NCBI RefSeq assembly: GCF_042678385.1 | Contig: NZ_JBHUDY010000001.1 | Location: 372,001-436,000 of the forward strand | DNA: 64,000 nt | Reading direction: 5' to 3' | Source: Sphingomonas_B tabacisoli | Lineage (GTDB): Bacteria; Pseudomonadota; Alphaproteobacteria; Sphingomonadales; Sphingomonadaceae | Shown: piece by piece, positions 32,488 through 40,796 of the stretch | Layout: each line of letters opens with the position of its first letter | Numbering within the stretch: the stretch's first letter is position 1 | The notes under the pieces: generated by a model | Told to the model about the DNA's origin: nothing | Databases searched by the model: none | The model's input: the letters and a program-made list of their open reading frames with translations, nothing else | Program-made: the position numbers and the translations under genes

Positions 32488-32561
32488 TGGATGCCCCGCG
32501 AGGATTCGAACCTCGATAGACGGAGTCAGAGTCCGTAGTCTTACCATTAGACGACGGGGCA
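32488..32561 (-). tRNA. tRNA-Gln (CTG)
   Basis: 74 nt including encoded CCA. Acceptor TGCCCCG pairs with CGGGGCA; anticodon stem ACGGA/TCCGT closes CTCTGAC (anticodon CTG); T-loop GGTTCGAATCC. Discriminator base 73 is U, whereas E. coli tRNA-Gln has G73. Confidence 0.96.
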
Positions 32562-32617
32562 CCGAGAGGCGGGCGACTTAGGATTGCGCCGCCCGCCTGT
32601 CAATGTTCGCCAGGGCC

Positions 32618-33586
32618 TTAGCCGGCGACCCCATCGTCCTTCAGCAGGCCGAGCGTGCGCAGGCGCTGGTTCAGATATTCCTGGCTGCTCAAGGGCTCGG
32701 GATAGCGATTCGGGTTCTCGGCCGTGATGCAGCCGGGCAGCGTCTCGATCACGAAATCGGGCGCCGGGTGCAGGAAGAAAGGCATCGAATAGCGCGGGGT
32801 CCCGCGGCGCTCGGGCGGCGGGTTGACGACGCGGTGCGTGGTCGACGGCAGCACATGGTTGGTCAGGCGCTGCAGCATGTCGCCGACGTTCACGACCAGC
32901 GCGCCTTCGGGCGGCGCCACCGCCAGCCAGCGGCCGTCGCGGTCGAGCAATTGCAGCCCGGCCTCCTCGGCGCCGAGCAGCAGGGTGATCAGGTTGATGT
33001 CCTCATGCGCCCCGGCGCGCACGCCCGGCGCTTCCGGCGAGACCGGCGGGTAGTGGAGCAGCCGCATCACGCTGTTGCCGTCCTTGACCGGGTTGACGAA
33101 CCAGTCCGACGCCAAGCCCAAGTAGCGAGCGATCGCCGACAGCAATTTCGCGCCGACGCGGTCGAACTCGGCATAGAGGGCGAGGAAGGTTTCCTTGAAG
33201 CCCGGCACTTCGCTCGGCCACAGATTGGGCGGCATCACGTCGGCATAGCGGTGGCCTTCCGGCAGTTCGCGGCCGACGTGCCAGAATTCCTTCAGGTCGT
33301 TCTCGGTCGCGCCCTTGGCGGTCTCGATGCCGAACGGCGTATAGCCGCGCGCGCCAGCCTTGCCGGCAAGGTGGTATTTGTCCTTCACTTGCGTCGGCAG
33401 GTCGAAGAACGCCTTGGTCAGCGCCCAGGCGCGGTCGACCAATTGCTGGTCGATGCCGTGATCCTTGATAATGCCGAAGCCGAAGCGTTGGAACGAGGCG
33501 CCGAACGCCTGGGCGAAGCCGTCGGGATCGCCGGCCTGATCGGCAAGCGACAGCGGCGGGATAGTGGGAGCAGGTGTGTCAAGCAT
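32618..33586 (-). CDS. Isopenicillin N synthase-like 2OG-Fe(II) oxygenase
   Basis: 322 residues. N-terminal non-haem dioxygenase domain (DIOX_N) then the Fe(II)/2-oxoglutarate core: AHEDINL supplies the HxD pair, STTHRVV the distal His, and RYSMPFF the RxS that binds the 2-oxoglutarate carboxylate. Widespread housekeeping-type homologue in proteobacteria; no beta-lactam genes are nearby, so an antibiotic role is not implied. Substrate unknown. Confidence 0.88.
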   Translation of the reverse strand: MLDTPAPTIPPLSLADQAGDPDGFAQAFGASFQRFGFGIIKDHGIDQQLVDRAWALTKAFFDLPTQVKDKYHLAGKAGARGYTPFGIETAKGATENDLKEFWHVGRELPEGHRYADVMPPNLWPSEVPGFKETFLALYAEFDRVGAKLLSAIARYLGLASDWFVNPVKDGNSVMRLLHYPPVSPEAPGVRAGAHEDINLITLLLGAEEAGLQLLDRDGRWLAVAPPEGALVVNVGDMLQRLTNHVLPSTTHRVVNPPPERRGTPRYSMPFFLHPAPDFVIETLPGCITAENPNRYPEPLSSQEYLNQRLRTLGLLKDDGVAG

Positions 33587-33625
33587 GGCTCGCCTTTACC
33601 GCTCCCGGCCATTCTTCGGAAGCCG

Positions 33626-34048
33626 CTAACCCTTCATCGAGTCCGGGACCTTGCCGCCGTTCTTTTCCAGCTCTTCCATCACGCGCTTGTGCAGCCAGAT
33701 GTTCATTTCGGCGCTGCCATTCTTCTCGCCCTGATAGCGGAGTTCGGTGGCCAGCTCCTGACGGTTGGCCAGCGACGGGTCGAGATCGAGCAGCTTCATC
33801 AGGTCGACGATCGAGCTTTGCCAATTGAGCTGCTGCCCCTTGGTCCGGGCAATGTCTGACAGCACCGCCTCCACATCGACCGGCTGCTGCGCCGCGGGCT
33901 GGGGCTGGGCGGCGGCCGCCTGGGCCTGCGTCGTGTTCATCTGCGGCATGGCGGGCTGCTCGGCTGCGGCGGCGGGAGCGGCGCTCGCGGGCTGCTGCAC
34001 CTTGGGGTGGCCGAAGATCGCATCCCTGATCTTGCCGAAAATGCTCAT
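33626..34048 (-). CDS. DUF3597 domain protein
   Basis: 140 residues. Starts MSIFGKIRDAIFG, then an Ala/Gln/Pro-rich disordered linker (about 18-56), then the conserved DUF3597 domain (VDVEAVLSDIARTKGQQLNW, VDLMKLLDLDPSLANRQELA, MNIWLHKRVMEEL). Cytoplasmic, function unknown; LysM-like or stress-linked roles have not been established from sequence. Confidence 0.85.
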   Translation of the reverse strand: MSIFGKIRDAIFGHPKVQQPASAAPAAAAEQPAMPQMNTTQAQAAAAQPQPAAQQPVDVEAVLSDIARTKGQQLNWQSSIVDLMKLLDLDPSLANRQELATELRYQGEKNGSAEMNIWLHKRVMEELEKNGGKVPDSMKG

Positions 34049-34157
34049 CTGCTCCTCCTTCGATGCTTCTCCGCAACAACCCCCGAAGGGCCGGAGTGTT
34101 CAGGAAAATCGCAACTGACCCCTTTCGCTGCGCTGCAGCAAAGTCCATGTGGGGCCG

Positions 34158-35378
34158 ATGCACGCACCGGCAGCCCCGTCGCGGCCCGAAGTGGGTTTCC
34201 GCGAGTTCGTCGCCATTGTCGCCGCGTTGATGGCGATGGCTGCGCTGCAGATCGACACGATGCTGCCGGCGCTGCCTGCGATCGGGCATAGCCTGCGCGT
34301 CGCCAATCCGAACGACCGGCAATGGGTGATATCCGCATTCATGGTCGGTTTCGGCGCGGCGCAGATCGTGCACGGACCGCTGTCGGACCGATTCGGCCGG
34401 CGGCCGGTGCTGCTGACCAGCCTGGCGGTCGGCGTTCTCTGCAATCTCGTCGCGGCGATTGCAGCGACGTTCCCGCTGCTGCTTGCCGCCCGCGTCGCCG
34501 CCGGCGCCGCCACGGCATCGTCGCGCGTGCTCTCGACCTCAATCGTGCGCGACCGGTTCGCTGGCGACGCGATGGCGCGGGTGATGAGCCTCATCACCAT
34601 CGTGTTCATGGTCGTTCCGATCGCTGCGCCCAATCTCGGTCAGCTGATCCTCTGGCTCGCGCCCTGGCGGTGGATTTTCTACGTGCTGACCGCGGCCGGT
34701 CTGCTGACGTTCCTGTGGGTTGCGCTGCGACTGCCGGAAACGCTCGATCCCACCAATCGCCTGCCGCTGAGCGCGCGCCGCATCGGCGCGGGATTCCGGT
34801 TCGTGCTCACCGATCGGCTGGCGCTGGGCTACACCGCCGGTTCCACCGCATTGCAGGGCGGGCTGTACGGCTTCCTGCTTTCGGTCCAGCAGATCTTCGA
34901 AAGCGAATTCCACGCCGCCAATCTCTTTGCGCCCGTATTCTCCGTGATGGCGGGCAGCATGGCGGTCGCCGCTTTCCTGAACTCGCAGATCGTGATGCGC
35001 TTCGGCGCACGGGCCGTCTCCCACCGCGCCGTGATCGGTTATTCGATTATCGCGGCCGCCCATCTCGCCTTGGCACTCACGGGCCGTGAAACGGTGCTGA
35101 CTTTCGCCGTGCTGCAGGCGCTGATGATGAGCTGCTTTGGCCTTGCCGCCGCGAACTTCAATGCGATCGCCATGGAGCATATGGGCAGGCTAGCCGGCAC
35201 CGCGTCCAGTGTGCAGGGCCTGATCCAGACGATCGGCGGCATCGCCATCGGCGCGACCGTTGGCGCCGCGTTCAACGGCACCACCGTTCCGCTCTACACC
35301 GGATTCACGGTCTGCGGCCTCGCCGCTATCGCCGCAGTCGCCTTCGCTGAACCGGCTCGACTGTTCGGCCGGAGCTAA
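34158..35378 (+). CDS. Bcr/CflA-type MFS multidrug efflux transporter
   Basis: 406 residues from the ATG at 34158 (GTG at 34149 is possible; neither has a strong ribosome site). Twelve predicted helices. The Bcr/CflA start (DTMLPALPAIGHSL), the loop 2-3 motif GPLSDRFGRRPVLL and helix 5 region RDRFAGDAMARVMSLI are family-typical. A proton-driven exporter of drugs or metabolites. Convergent with OsmC, stops overlapping. Confidence 0.9.
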   Translation: MHAPAAPSRPEVGFREFVAIVAALMAMAALQIDTMLPALPAIGHSLRVANPNDRQWVISAFMVGFGAAQIVHGPLSDRFGRRPVLLTSLAVGVLCNLVAAIAATFPLLLAARVAAGAATASSRVLSTSIVRDRFAGDAMARVMSLITIVFMVVPIAAPNLGQLILWLAPWRWIFYVLTAAGLLTFLWVALRLPETLDPTNRLPLSARRIGAGFRFVLTDRLALGYTAGSTALQGGLYGFLLSVQQIFESEFHAANLFAPVFSVMAGSMAVAAFLNSQIVMRFGARAVSHRAVIGYSIIAAAHLALALTGRETVLTFAVLQALMMSCFGLAAANFNAIAMEHMGRLAGTASSVQGLIQTIGGIAIGATVGAAFNGTTVPLYTGFTVCGLAAIAAVAFAEPARLFGRS

Positions 35379-35803
35379 CGCTCGAGCCGGTGCTCCAGCG
35401 TGATTTCGGTGTTGAACAGCTTCGAGATCGGACAGTTGGCCTTCGCATCGGCGGCGATCCGGGCAAACTCCGCTTCCTCGATGCCGTCCACCTGCGCGGT
35501 GAGCGTCAGCGCCGATTTGGTGATCTTGAAACCGTTGCCGTCCTTGTCGAGCGTAACGGCGGCCTTGGTCTCCAGCCGGCCGGCGGTGTAGCCGGCGCCG
35601 GCGAGCGCAAAGCTGAGCGCCATCGTGAAGCAGCCGGCATGAGCGGCGGCGGCCAGCTCTTCCGGGTTTGTGCCGGGCTCGTCGCCGAAGCGAGTGTTGA
35701 AGCCATAGGGCTGATCGTTCAGCACGCCCGACTGGGTGGTGAGATGGCCTTTCCCGTCTCTGCCGAAGCCGTCGTAGCGCGCGGTTGCCGTGCGTGTCGT
35801 CAT
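35375..35803 (-). CDS. osmC: OsmC-family peroxiredoxin-like protein
   Basis: 142 residues from the ATG at 35803. Both conserved cysteines are present: AGCFTMAL (about Cys57) and NCPISKL (about Cys124), in an OsmC/Ohr fold with the NPEELAAAAHAGCF hallmark. Reduces organic hydroperoxides. It is divergent from an acidic protein gene; the 72-bp gap holds an exact EcfG promoter for that gene and a one-mismatch match for osmC on the opposite strand. Confidence 0.9.
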   Translation of the reverse strand: MTTRTATARYDGFGRDGKGHLTTQSGVLNDQPYGFNTRFGDEPGTNPEELAAAAHAGCFTMALSFALAGAGYTAGRLETKAAVTLDKDGNGFKITKSALTLTAQVDGIEEAEFARIAADAKANCPISKLFNTEITLEHRLER

Positions 35804-35820
35804 GCTCTTCCTCCTCAAGC

Positions 35821-35846
35821 GGAACTTCGGTTCGGGGCGCCTCGTT
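35821..35846 (+). promoter_or_regulatory. Exact EcfG general-stress promoter (GGAAC-N17-CGTT)
   Basis: GGAAC at 35821-35825, 17-base spacer, CGTT at 35843-35846: a perfect match to the alphaproteobacterial EcfG consensus. It places the transcription start about 20 bases before the acidic protein's ribosome site and ATG. On the other strand GAAAC (35848-35844) and AGTT (35826-35823) are also 17 apart, so osmC may be driven by the same DNA. Confidence 0.75.
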
Positions 35847-35875
35847 TCCCACAAGCAAGTGACGGAGGAAAGACG

Positions 35876-36160
35876 ATGGACGGGCGGGTAGAGCCGAAAT
35901 CTTCGGACGGGGACATTGAGGGACTGGACGATTCGCAGCGCGCCGAGGTCCATGCCTATGAAGGCGGCGGCCCGACCGACGGCGAAGTGCTGACCGATAT
36001 GACGCGCGACCGCGGCGAGGACTTCGTCGAGGACGACCGCCCGGCCGAGATCATGCCGGAGGAAGTCGACGCGCTCGGCATGTCGATCATCACGCCCGAA
36101 GACCTGGGCGACGCGGTGCTCGACGGCGACATCGACGCCGAGCTGGACGACGACCAGTAA
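35876..36160 (+). CDS. Small very acidic protein, probable stress protein
   Basis: 94 residues with a GGAGGA ribosome site. Extremely rich in Asp and Glu (especially the last 20 residues), no signal or membrane segment, probably partly unstructured, with a conserved-looking MSIITPEDLGDAVLDGDIDA stretch. Function unknown. Preceded by the exact EcfG promoter, so it is likely part of the general stress regulon. Convergent with the PQQ dehydrogenase gene. Confidence 0.72.
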   Translation: MDGRVEPKSSDGDIEGLDDSQRAEVHAYEGGGPTDGEVLTDMTRDRGEDFVEDDRPAEIMPEEVDALGMSIITPEDLGDAVLDGDIDAELDDDQ

Positions 36161-36163
36161 CCG

Positions 36164-38275
36164 CTACTTCATTCCCATGATCGTCAGATCGTGCGTCTTG
36201 GCCCAATTGGCCTCGTCGATCACATAGGCGCGGGCGGCCTCTGCACCTGTCGCATCGATCACCTTGGCGAAGCTCACCATGCCGCGCTCGTGCAGCGCGC
36301 CGCCGATGACGATGCTTTGCCACGTCTGGGCGTCGCCAAGCACGGGCGAATGGCGGAGGTCGGGCGTTACGCCGCCACTGACGGCATTGGCGCCGTGGCA
36401 GACCTGGCAATAGCGGCCGAACACCGCCTTGCCTTGCGCGACCTGAGCGGCAGATGCCGTCGCCGCCGGCGGATTGAACGGTTCGGGCACTTGCGCGGGG
36501 AAAGGCGGCAGTGCGGCTTTCCCGCCGAGCTTCAGCACGATCAGGCGCGGGATGCTCGGCACCTTGTTGGCCGCGCCACCGGCATATCCTGAGGTCAGCG
36601 CCCAGGCGCCGCCGCGGCTGGTGGTGAACGCGATATACTGGATGCCGCCGATGCTGTAACTCGAAGGCGCCGCAAGCACGCCCGATTGGACCGGCAGCGC
36701 CCAGAGCTGCTTGCCGCTGTCCGCCGCATAGGCGCGGAACTCGCCGAGCGCCGTGCCCTGAAAGACAAGATTGCCGGCCGTTGCGAGCGTGCCGCCGTTC
36801 CAGGGCGTGGGATAGTCGACGCGCCACCGCGCTTTGCGCGCGACCGGGTCCCAGGCGACCAGCCCGCCTTTGGTTGCGGCGACCGCGGCTTTGATGAAGG
36901 CTGGATCGGCCGGGAGCATCCCTTCGGCCATATTCGCGGCGACGTTGAAGCCGACGCTTTTCCGGCTGGCGTCTTCGGTGGAGAGCGGCGGGATATAGCC
37001 GAAGCCGATATCGTTGACGGGCAAGTAAACGAGGCCGGTGGTGGGCGAGAAGCTCATCGGCTGCCAGCTATGCGCACCGATCGGGGCAGGGGCGGCGAGG
37101 AACGGCTTGCCCTTGCTGCCATAGCGCGCGTCGGGGTTCTCGATCGGCCGCCAGGTCGTGGGGTCATAGCCGGTGGCCCAATTGACCGGCGTGAACATGT
37201 CGACGCTGATCGGCTTGCCGGTGGTACGGTCGAGCACGAAGAAGAAGCCGTTCTTGGGCGCGTGCAGCAGCACTTTTCTGCCAGCCAGTTCGGCGAGGAT
37301 GATCGGCTGGGTGGCGGTATAGTCCCAGCTCTCGGCCGGCGTTTCCTGATAGTGCCATTTGTACGCGCCGGTGTTCGGGTCGAGCGCGACGATCGAGGAC
37401 AGGAACAGATTGTCGCCCTGGCCTTCGCTCCTGACCTGGTGGTTCCACGGGCTGCCGTTGCCGACGCCGAGATAAAGCTGGTCGAGATCCGGGTCGTAGA
37501 CGATCGCGTCCCACGCGGTGCCGCCGCCGCCGGACTGCTTCCATTGGCCGTTCGCGCTCCAGCTTGCGAACGCCTTCGCCATGATCGGGTCGGAAATCTC
37601 GCCGTCCGGCTGGCCTGTCGGGTTGGGCACGGTGTAGAAGCGCCATCGTTTCTTGCCGGTCGCCGCGTCATAGGCAGTGACGTAGCCGCGCACCCCGAAC
37701 TCCGCGCCGCCATTGCCGATGATCACCATGTCCTTCACGACGCGCGGTGCGCCGGTGATGGTGTAGGGCTTGGCCGGATCGGTGGTCTGCACGCTCCAGA
37801 TTTGCCGCCCCGTCCCGGCGTCGAGCGCGATCAGCCGCCCGTCGAGCGTGCCGAGATAGAGCTTGCCCTTCCACATCGCGACGCCGCGATTGACGACGTC
37901 GCAACAGGCCTGGACGCCCTTGTCCCCCATGACTTTCGGATCGAAGCTCCAGAGCGGCTTGCCGCTGACGGCGTCGAATGCGAACACCTTGGACCAGGGA
38001 CCGGTGACGTAAAGGGTGCCGTCCACCACGACGGGCGTCGCTTCCAGCCCGCGTGCGTCCGGCAGGTCGGCGAACCATGCGATGCCGAGCTGGCTGACGG
38101 TCCTGTCGTTGATCTGGACGAGCGGGCTGAACCGCTGTTCCTTGTAGTCGCGCCCGACCGAGGGCCAGTCCGTGCCGCTGCCGCCCTTGGTCAGATAGGC
38201 GCCGTCGACCACCACTCCTGGCTTTGCATAAGCCGCAACACCCAGCACCAGTGCCGCCGCAACCACCGCCCGCAT
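36164..38275 (-). CDS. PQQ-dependent quinohemoprotein alcohol dehydrogenase
   Basis: 703 residues. Signal peptide (about 1-17), an eight-bladed PQQ propeller with tryptophan-docking repeats, the vicinal disulfide ACCDVVNRG next to the cofactor, then a C-terminal cytochrome c domain with the haem site CQVCHGA. Oxidises alcohols in the periplasm and passes electrons through its own haem. No PQQ synthesis gene or separate cytochrome is adjacent, so it may use PQQ made elsewhere or scavenged. Confidence 0.92.
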   Translation of the reverse strand: MRAVVAAALVLGVAAYAKPGVVVDGAYLTKGGSGTDWPSVGRDYKEQRFSPLVQINDRTVSQLGIAWFADLPDARGLEATPVVVDGTLYVTGPWSKVFAFDAVSGKPLWSFDPKVMGDKGVQACCDVVNRGVAMWKGKLYLGTLDGRLIALDAGTGRQIWSVQTTDPAKPYTITGAPRVVKDMVIIGNGGAEFGVRGYVTAYDAATGKKRWRFYTVPNPTGQPDGEISDPIMAKAFASWSANGQWKQSGGGGTAWDAIVYDPDLDQLYLGVGNGSPWNHQVRSEGQGDNLFLSSIVALDPNTGAYKWHYQETPAESWDYTATQPIILAELAGRKVLLHAPKNGFFFVLDRTTGKPISVDMFTPVNWATGYDPTTWRPIENPDARYGSKGKPFLAAPAPIGAHSWQPMSFSPTTGLVYLPVNDIGFGYIPPLSTEDASRKSVGFNVAANMAEGMLPADPAFIKAAVAATKGGLVAWDPVARKARWRVDYPTPWNGGTLATAGNLVFQGTALGEFRAYAADSGKQLWALPVQSGVLAAPSSYSIGGIQYIAFTTSRGGAWALTSGYAGGAANKVPSIPRLIVLKLGGKAALPPFPAQVPEPFNPPAATASAAQVAQGKAVFGRYCQVCHGANAVSGGVTPDLRHSPVLGDAQTWQSIVIGGALHERGMVSFAKVIDATGAEAARAYVIDEANWAKTHDLTIMGMK

Positions 38276-38326
38276 CCCGCTCTCCCTTTATTTTCAGGCG
38301 AGTGTGCGTCAGTCCGTTGCGATTTG

Positions 38327-39406
38327 CTACGGCTTTTCGGCGGCGCGGATCACGCGCGTGACATGGCCCATCTTGCGGCCGGGCCGGACGTGCTTGCCGT
38401 AGAGGTGCAGCTTGGCACCCGGATCGTCGACGATCTCGCGCCAATCGTTCGCCGCCTCGCCGATCAGGTTCCGCATCTCGGCCCGCACGCCCGTGCGCGC
38501 GGTCGAGCCGAGCGGCAGGCCGCAGACGGCGCGGATGTGGTTCTCGAACTGCGACGTCACCGCGCCTTCGATCGTCCAGTGGCCGCTATTGTGCACGCGT
38601 GGCGCCATTTCGTTGAACACCGGGCCATGTGCCGTCGCAAAGAACTCCAGCGTCAGCAGCCCGATATGATCGAGCGCGTCGGCGACCTTGCGCGCCAGCG
38701 CGATCGCTTCCGGCGCCTGCGCCAGCACGAGACTGCGTGCCGGCACGGTAGACGTGTCGAGAATGCCGTTGGTGTGGACATTGTCGGGCGTGTCCCACAC
38801 CGCCGTCTCGCCGCCCGCGCCGCGGCAGAGGAGCACCGAAAACTCGGCGTCGAACTCGACGAAACCTTCCAGCACCGACGGCGCGCCGCCGATCTCCCGC
38901 CACGCCTCGCCCAGATCGGAGCCGTCGCGAAGCCGGACCTGGCCCTTGCCGTCATAGCCGAGGCTGGAGGTCTTCAGGATCGAGGGCGCGCCGATCTCCT
39001 CGAACGCTTCGCGAAGCTGGTCGAGCGTCGCGACGGCGCGGAACGGCGCGGTGTGGCCGCCAAGCTTGCGCACCAAGCTCTTCTCGCGCTCGCGGACGCG
39101 CGAGATTTCGAGCGACCGCTTGCCCGGCCGGATCGGCACCAGCGCTTCCAGCTGGTCGAGCGCTTCGGGTGGCACGTTCTCGAACTCGTAAGTGACGACG
39201 CCTACCCGCTCGGCGAAACGCGTGAGCGCCTGCTCGTCGTCATAGCCGGCCTGGGTCCATTCTGCGCTGACTTCCGTCGCCGGGCCGCTCGCCTCGGGCG
39301 CGTAGATGTGCGTGCGATAGCCAAGCTGCGCCGCGGCTATGGCAAGCATGCGGCCGAGCTGCCCGCCGCCCAATATGCCGATCGTCGAACCGGGCGGCAG
39401 AATCAT
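38327..39406 (-). CDS. purK: 5-(carboxyamino)imidazole ribonucleotide synthase PurK
   Basis: 359 residues from the ATG at 39406, overlapping the purE stop (ATGA). ATP-grasp enzyme: GILGGGQLGRML at the N-terminus, KTSSLGYDGKGQ for ATP binding, and the catalytic ENE-type region NEMAPRVHNSGHWTIEG. Carboxylates AIR to N5-CAIR, which PurE then rearranges. Confidence 0.96.
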   Translation of the reverse strand: MILPPGSTIGILGGGQLGRMLAIAAAQLGYRTHIYAPEASGPATEVSAEWTQAGYDDEQALTRFAERVGVVTYEFENVPPEALDQLEALVPIRPGKRSLEISRVREREKSLVRKLGGHTAPFRAVATLDQLREAFEEIGAPSILKTSSLGYDGKGQVRLRDGSDLGEAWREIGGAPSVLEGFVEFDAEFSVLLCRGAGGETAVWDTPDNVHTNGILDTSTVPARSLVLAQAPEAIALARKVADALDHIGLLTLEFFATAHGPVFNEMAPRVHNSGHWTIEGAVTSQFENHIRAVCGLPLGSTARTGVRAEMRNLIGEAANDWREIVDDPGAKLHLYGKHVRPGRKMGHVTRVIRAAEKP

Positions 39407-39891
39407 TCGGGCTCGGCCGCGACCGAGTCGCTCTGCCGCTTGCGCCACGCCTCGAGCCGGCCGGCGAGCGCATCGTCCTCGTTGGCAAGGATTGCCGCGG
39501 CGAAGAGGGCAGCGTTGACGGCGCCCGGCTTGCCGATGGCAAAGGTCGCGACCGGGATGCCCCCCGGCATCTGCACGATCGAGAGCAGGCTATCGAGGCC
39601 GTTCAGTGCCTTGGATTCGATCGGCACGCCCAGCACCGGCACCGGCGTCATCGAAGCGGTCATGCCTGGCAAATGTGCGGCGCCGCCGGCCCCGGCGATA
39701 ATCGCTTTCAGTCCACGATCGGCCGCCGATTTCGCATATTCGTAAAGCCGCTCGGGCGTGCGGTGGGCGGAGACGATGCGCGCTTCGTGGCTGATGCCGA
39801 GCGACCCCAGAATTTCGGCGGCGTGGCGCATCGTCGGCCAATCCGACTGGCTGCCCATGATGATGCCGACGAGCGGCTGAGAGTCGGCCAT
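39403..39891 (-). CDS. purE: N5-CAIR mutase PurE
   Basis: 162 residues. Class I PurE motifs: GIIMGSQSDWPTM, SAHRTPERL with the catalytic His, GAGGAAHLPGM, and PGGIPVATFAIG. Purine biosynthesis step 6b. First gene of the purEK pair; the 92-bp gap to the divergent diguanylate cyclase must hold its promoter. Confidence 0.96.
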   Translation of the reverse strand: MADSQPLVGIIMGSQSDWPTMRHAAEILGSLGISHEARIVSAHRTPERLYEYAKSAADRGLKAIIAGAGGAAHLPGMTASMTPVPVLGVPIESKALNGLDSLLSIVQMPGGIPVATFAIGKPGAVNAALFAAAILANEDDALAGRLEAWRKRQSDSVAAEPE

Positions 39892-39983
39892 CTGACGCCC
39901 CGCTTTTGGAGCGCCGCGCTGTAACGGCGTGGTGTCGCTTTTTCAACGTTTCGCGATATGACTAAGGCTCAACGGGGAAATGG

Positions 39984-40535
39984 ATGCAGAGCGATATCGA
40001 CCAGAGCGCGGAAAATGAGGCGCTGAAGGCGCGGATTGCAGAGCTCGAAGCGAAGATCGAGAAGCTGGAGCGGCTGGCCGACAGCGACACGCTGACGCCG
40101 CTGCCCAATCGGCGCTTCTTCTTCCGTGCGGTCGAGCGGGCGATCGCGCAACGCGGGCGTCACGGAACGCCGGCGGCGGTGCTGTTCATCGACGTCGACG
40201 GGCTCAAGCACATCAACGATGCGCATGGGCACGGCGTCGGCGATCAGGCGCTGATCCACACGGCCTGGGTGCTGCGCGAGAAGATCCGGTCCAGCGACGT
40301 CGTCGCGCGGATCGGCGGCGACGAATATGGCGTGCTTTTGGAATATGCCGATGAGGCCGGCGCGCACGAGAAAGCGAGCGCGCTGGAAGCGGCGGTCGCG
40401 GGGTCACCCCTGCACGGGCGCATTGCTTTGACGGCGTCGATCGGTGTGACGGCGCTTGAACCGGGGGACACGCCGGAAACCGCGCTCGCGCGCGCCGATT
40501 CGAGCATGTACGACGCGAAACGGCGGCGCGGCTGA
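39984..40535 (+). CDS. Diguanylate cyclase (GGDEF domain with I-site)
   Basis: 183 residues. An N-terminal coiled coil (about residues 8-33, heptad-like ENEALKARIAELEAKIEKLE) feeds directly into a GGDEF domain with active signature GGDEY and the inhibitory RxxD (RSSD) five residues before it. No receiver, PAS or membrane segment, so dimerisation by the coiled coil is the likely control. It makes c-di-GMP, a possible ligand for the double PilZ protein at 1480. Confidence 0.92.
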   Translation: MQSDIDQSAENEALKARIAELEAKIEKLERLADSDTLTPLPNRRFFFRAVERAIAQRGRHGTPAAVLFIDVDGLKHINDAHGHGVGDQALIHTAWVLREKIRSSDVVARIGGDEYGVLLEYADEAGAHEKASALEAAVAGSPLHGRIALTASIGVTALEPGDTPETALARADSSMYDAKRRRG

Positions 40536-40539
40536 CGCG

Positions 40540-40701
40540 CTAGAGGCGGAACTCCGCCCCTTCGCGGATGCGGCGCTCGAGCGCCTTCTTCATCGGCTCG
40601 ACCTCGTCCCGGGCTGGAATAGCCTCCGACCTCATCAGCAGCATCGCGCAAGCGACCGCAAGCGCGATGAAGGCGATGAGCATGAACGAAATCCAAAACA
40701 T
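40540..40701 (-). CDS. Small single-pass membrane protein (53 residues), unknown
   Basis: Reading the minus strand from the ATG at 40701 gives 53 residues: one hydrophobic helix (about 2-23, FWISFMLIAFIALAVACAM) then a charged cytoplasmic tail ending IREGAEFRL. A GGGGAG ribosome site lies eight bases upstream. It follows mprF on the same strand after 95 bp. No family recognised; the clear membrane profile and ribosome site support it. Confidence 0.6.
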   Translation of the reverse strand: MFWISFMLIAFIALAVACAMLLMRSEAIPARDEVEPMKKALERRIREGAEFRL

Positions 40702-40751
40702 CCGAAAACTCCCCGGCGGCCAATCGCTTCGTAAGCGAAATGGTTCCGCCG

Positions 40752-40773
40752 GCCTGTGCTATACCGCACAGGC
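40752..40773 (-). terminator. Hairpin between mprF and the small membrane protein gene
   Basis: GCCTGTGC and GCACAGGC form a perfect 8-bp stem around TATACC, 24 bases after the mprF stop. No T-run, so it may terminate weakly or act as an operator for the small gene. Confidence 0.4.
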
Positions 40774-40796
40774 GCGCGAACAAGGCGAATAGGTGG

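Noticed and set aside
32618..33586. Isopenicillin N synthase homologue as a sign of beta-lactam synthesis
   Set aside because: Only the general dioxygenase motifs are present and there are no pathway genes nearby; such homologues are widespread.
36686..39745. A 1019-residue plus-strand frame over the PQQ dehydrogenase and purK
   Set aside because: Antisense shadow with no domains; both opposite genes are clear.
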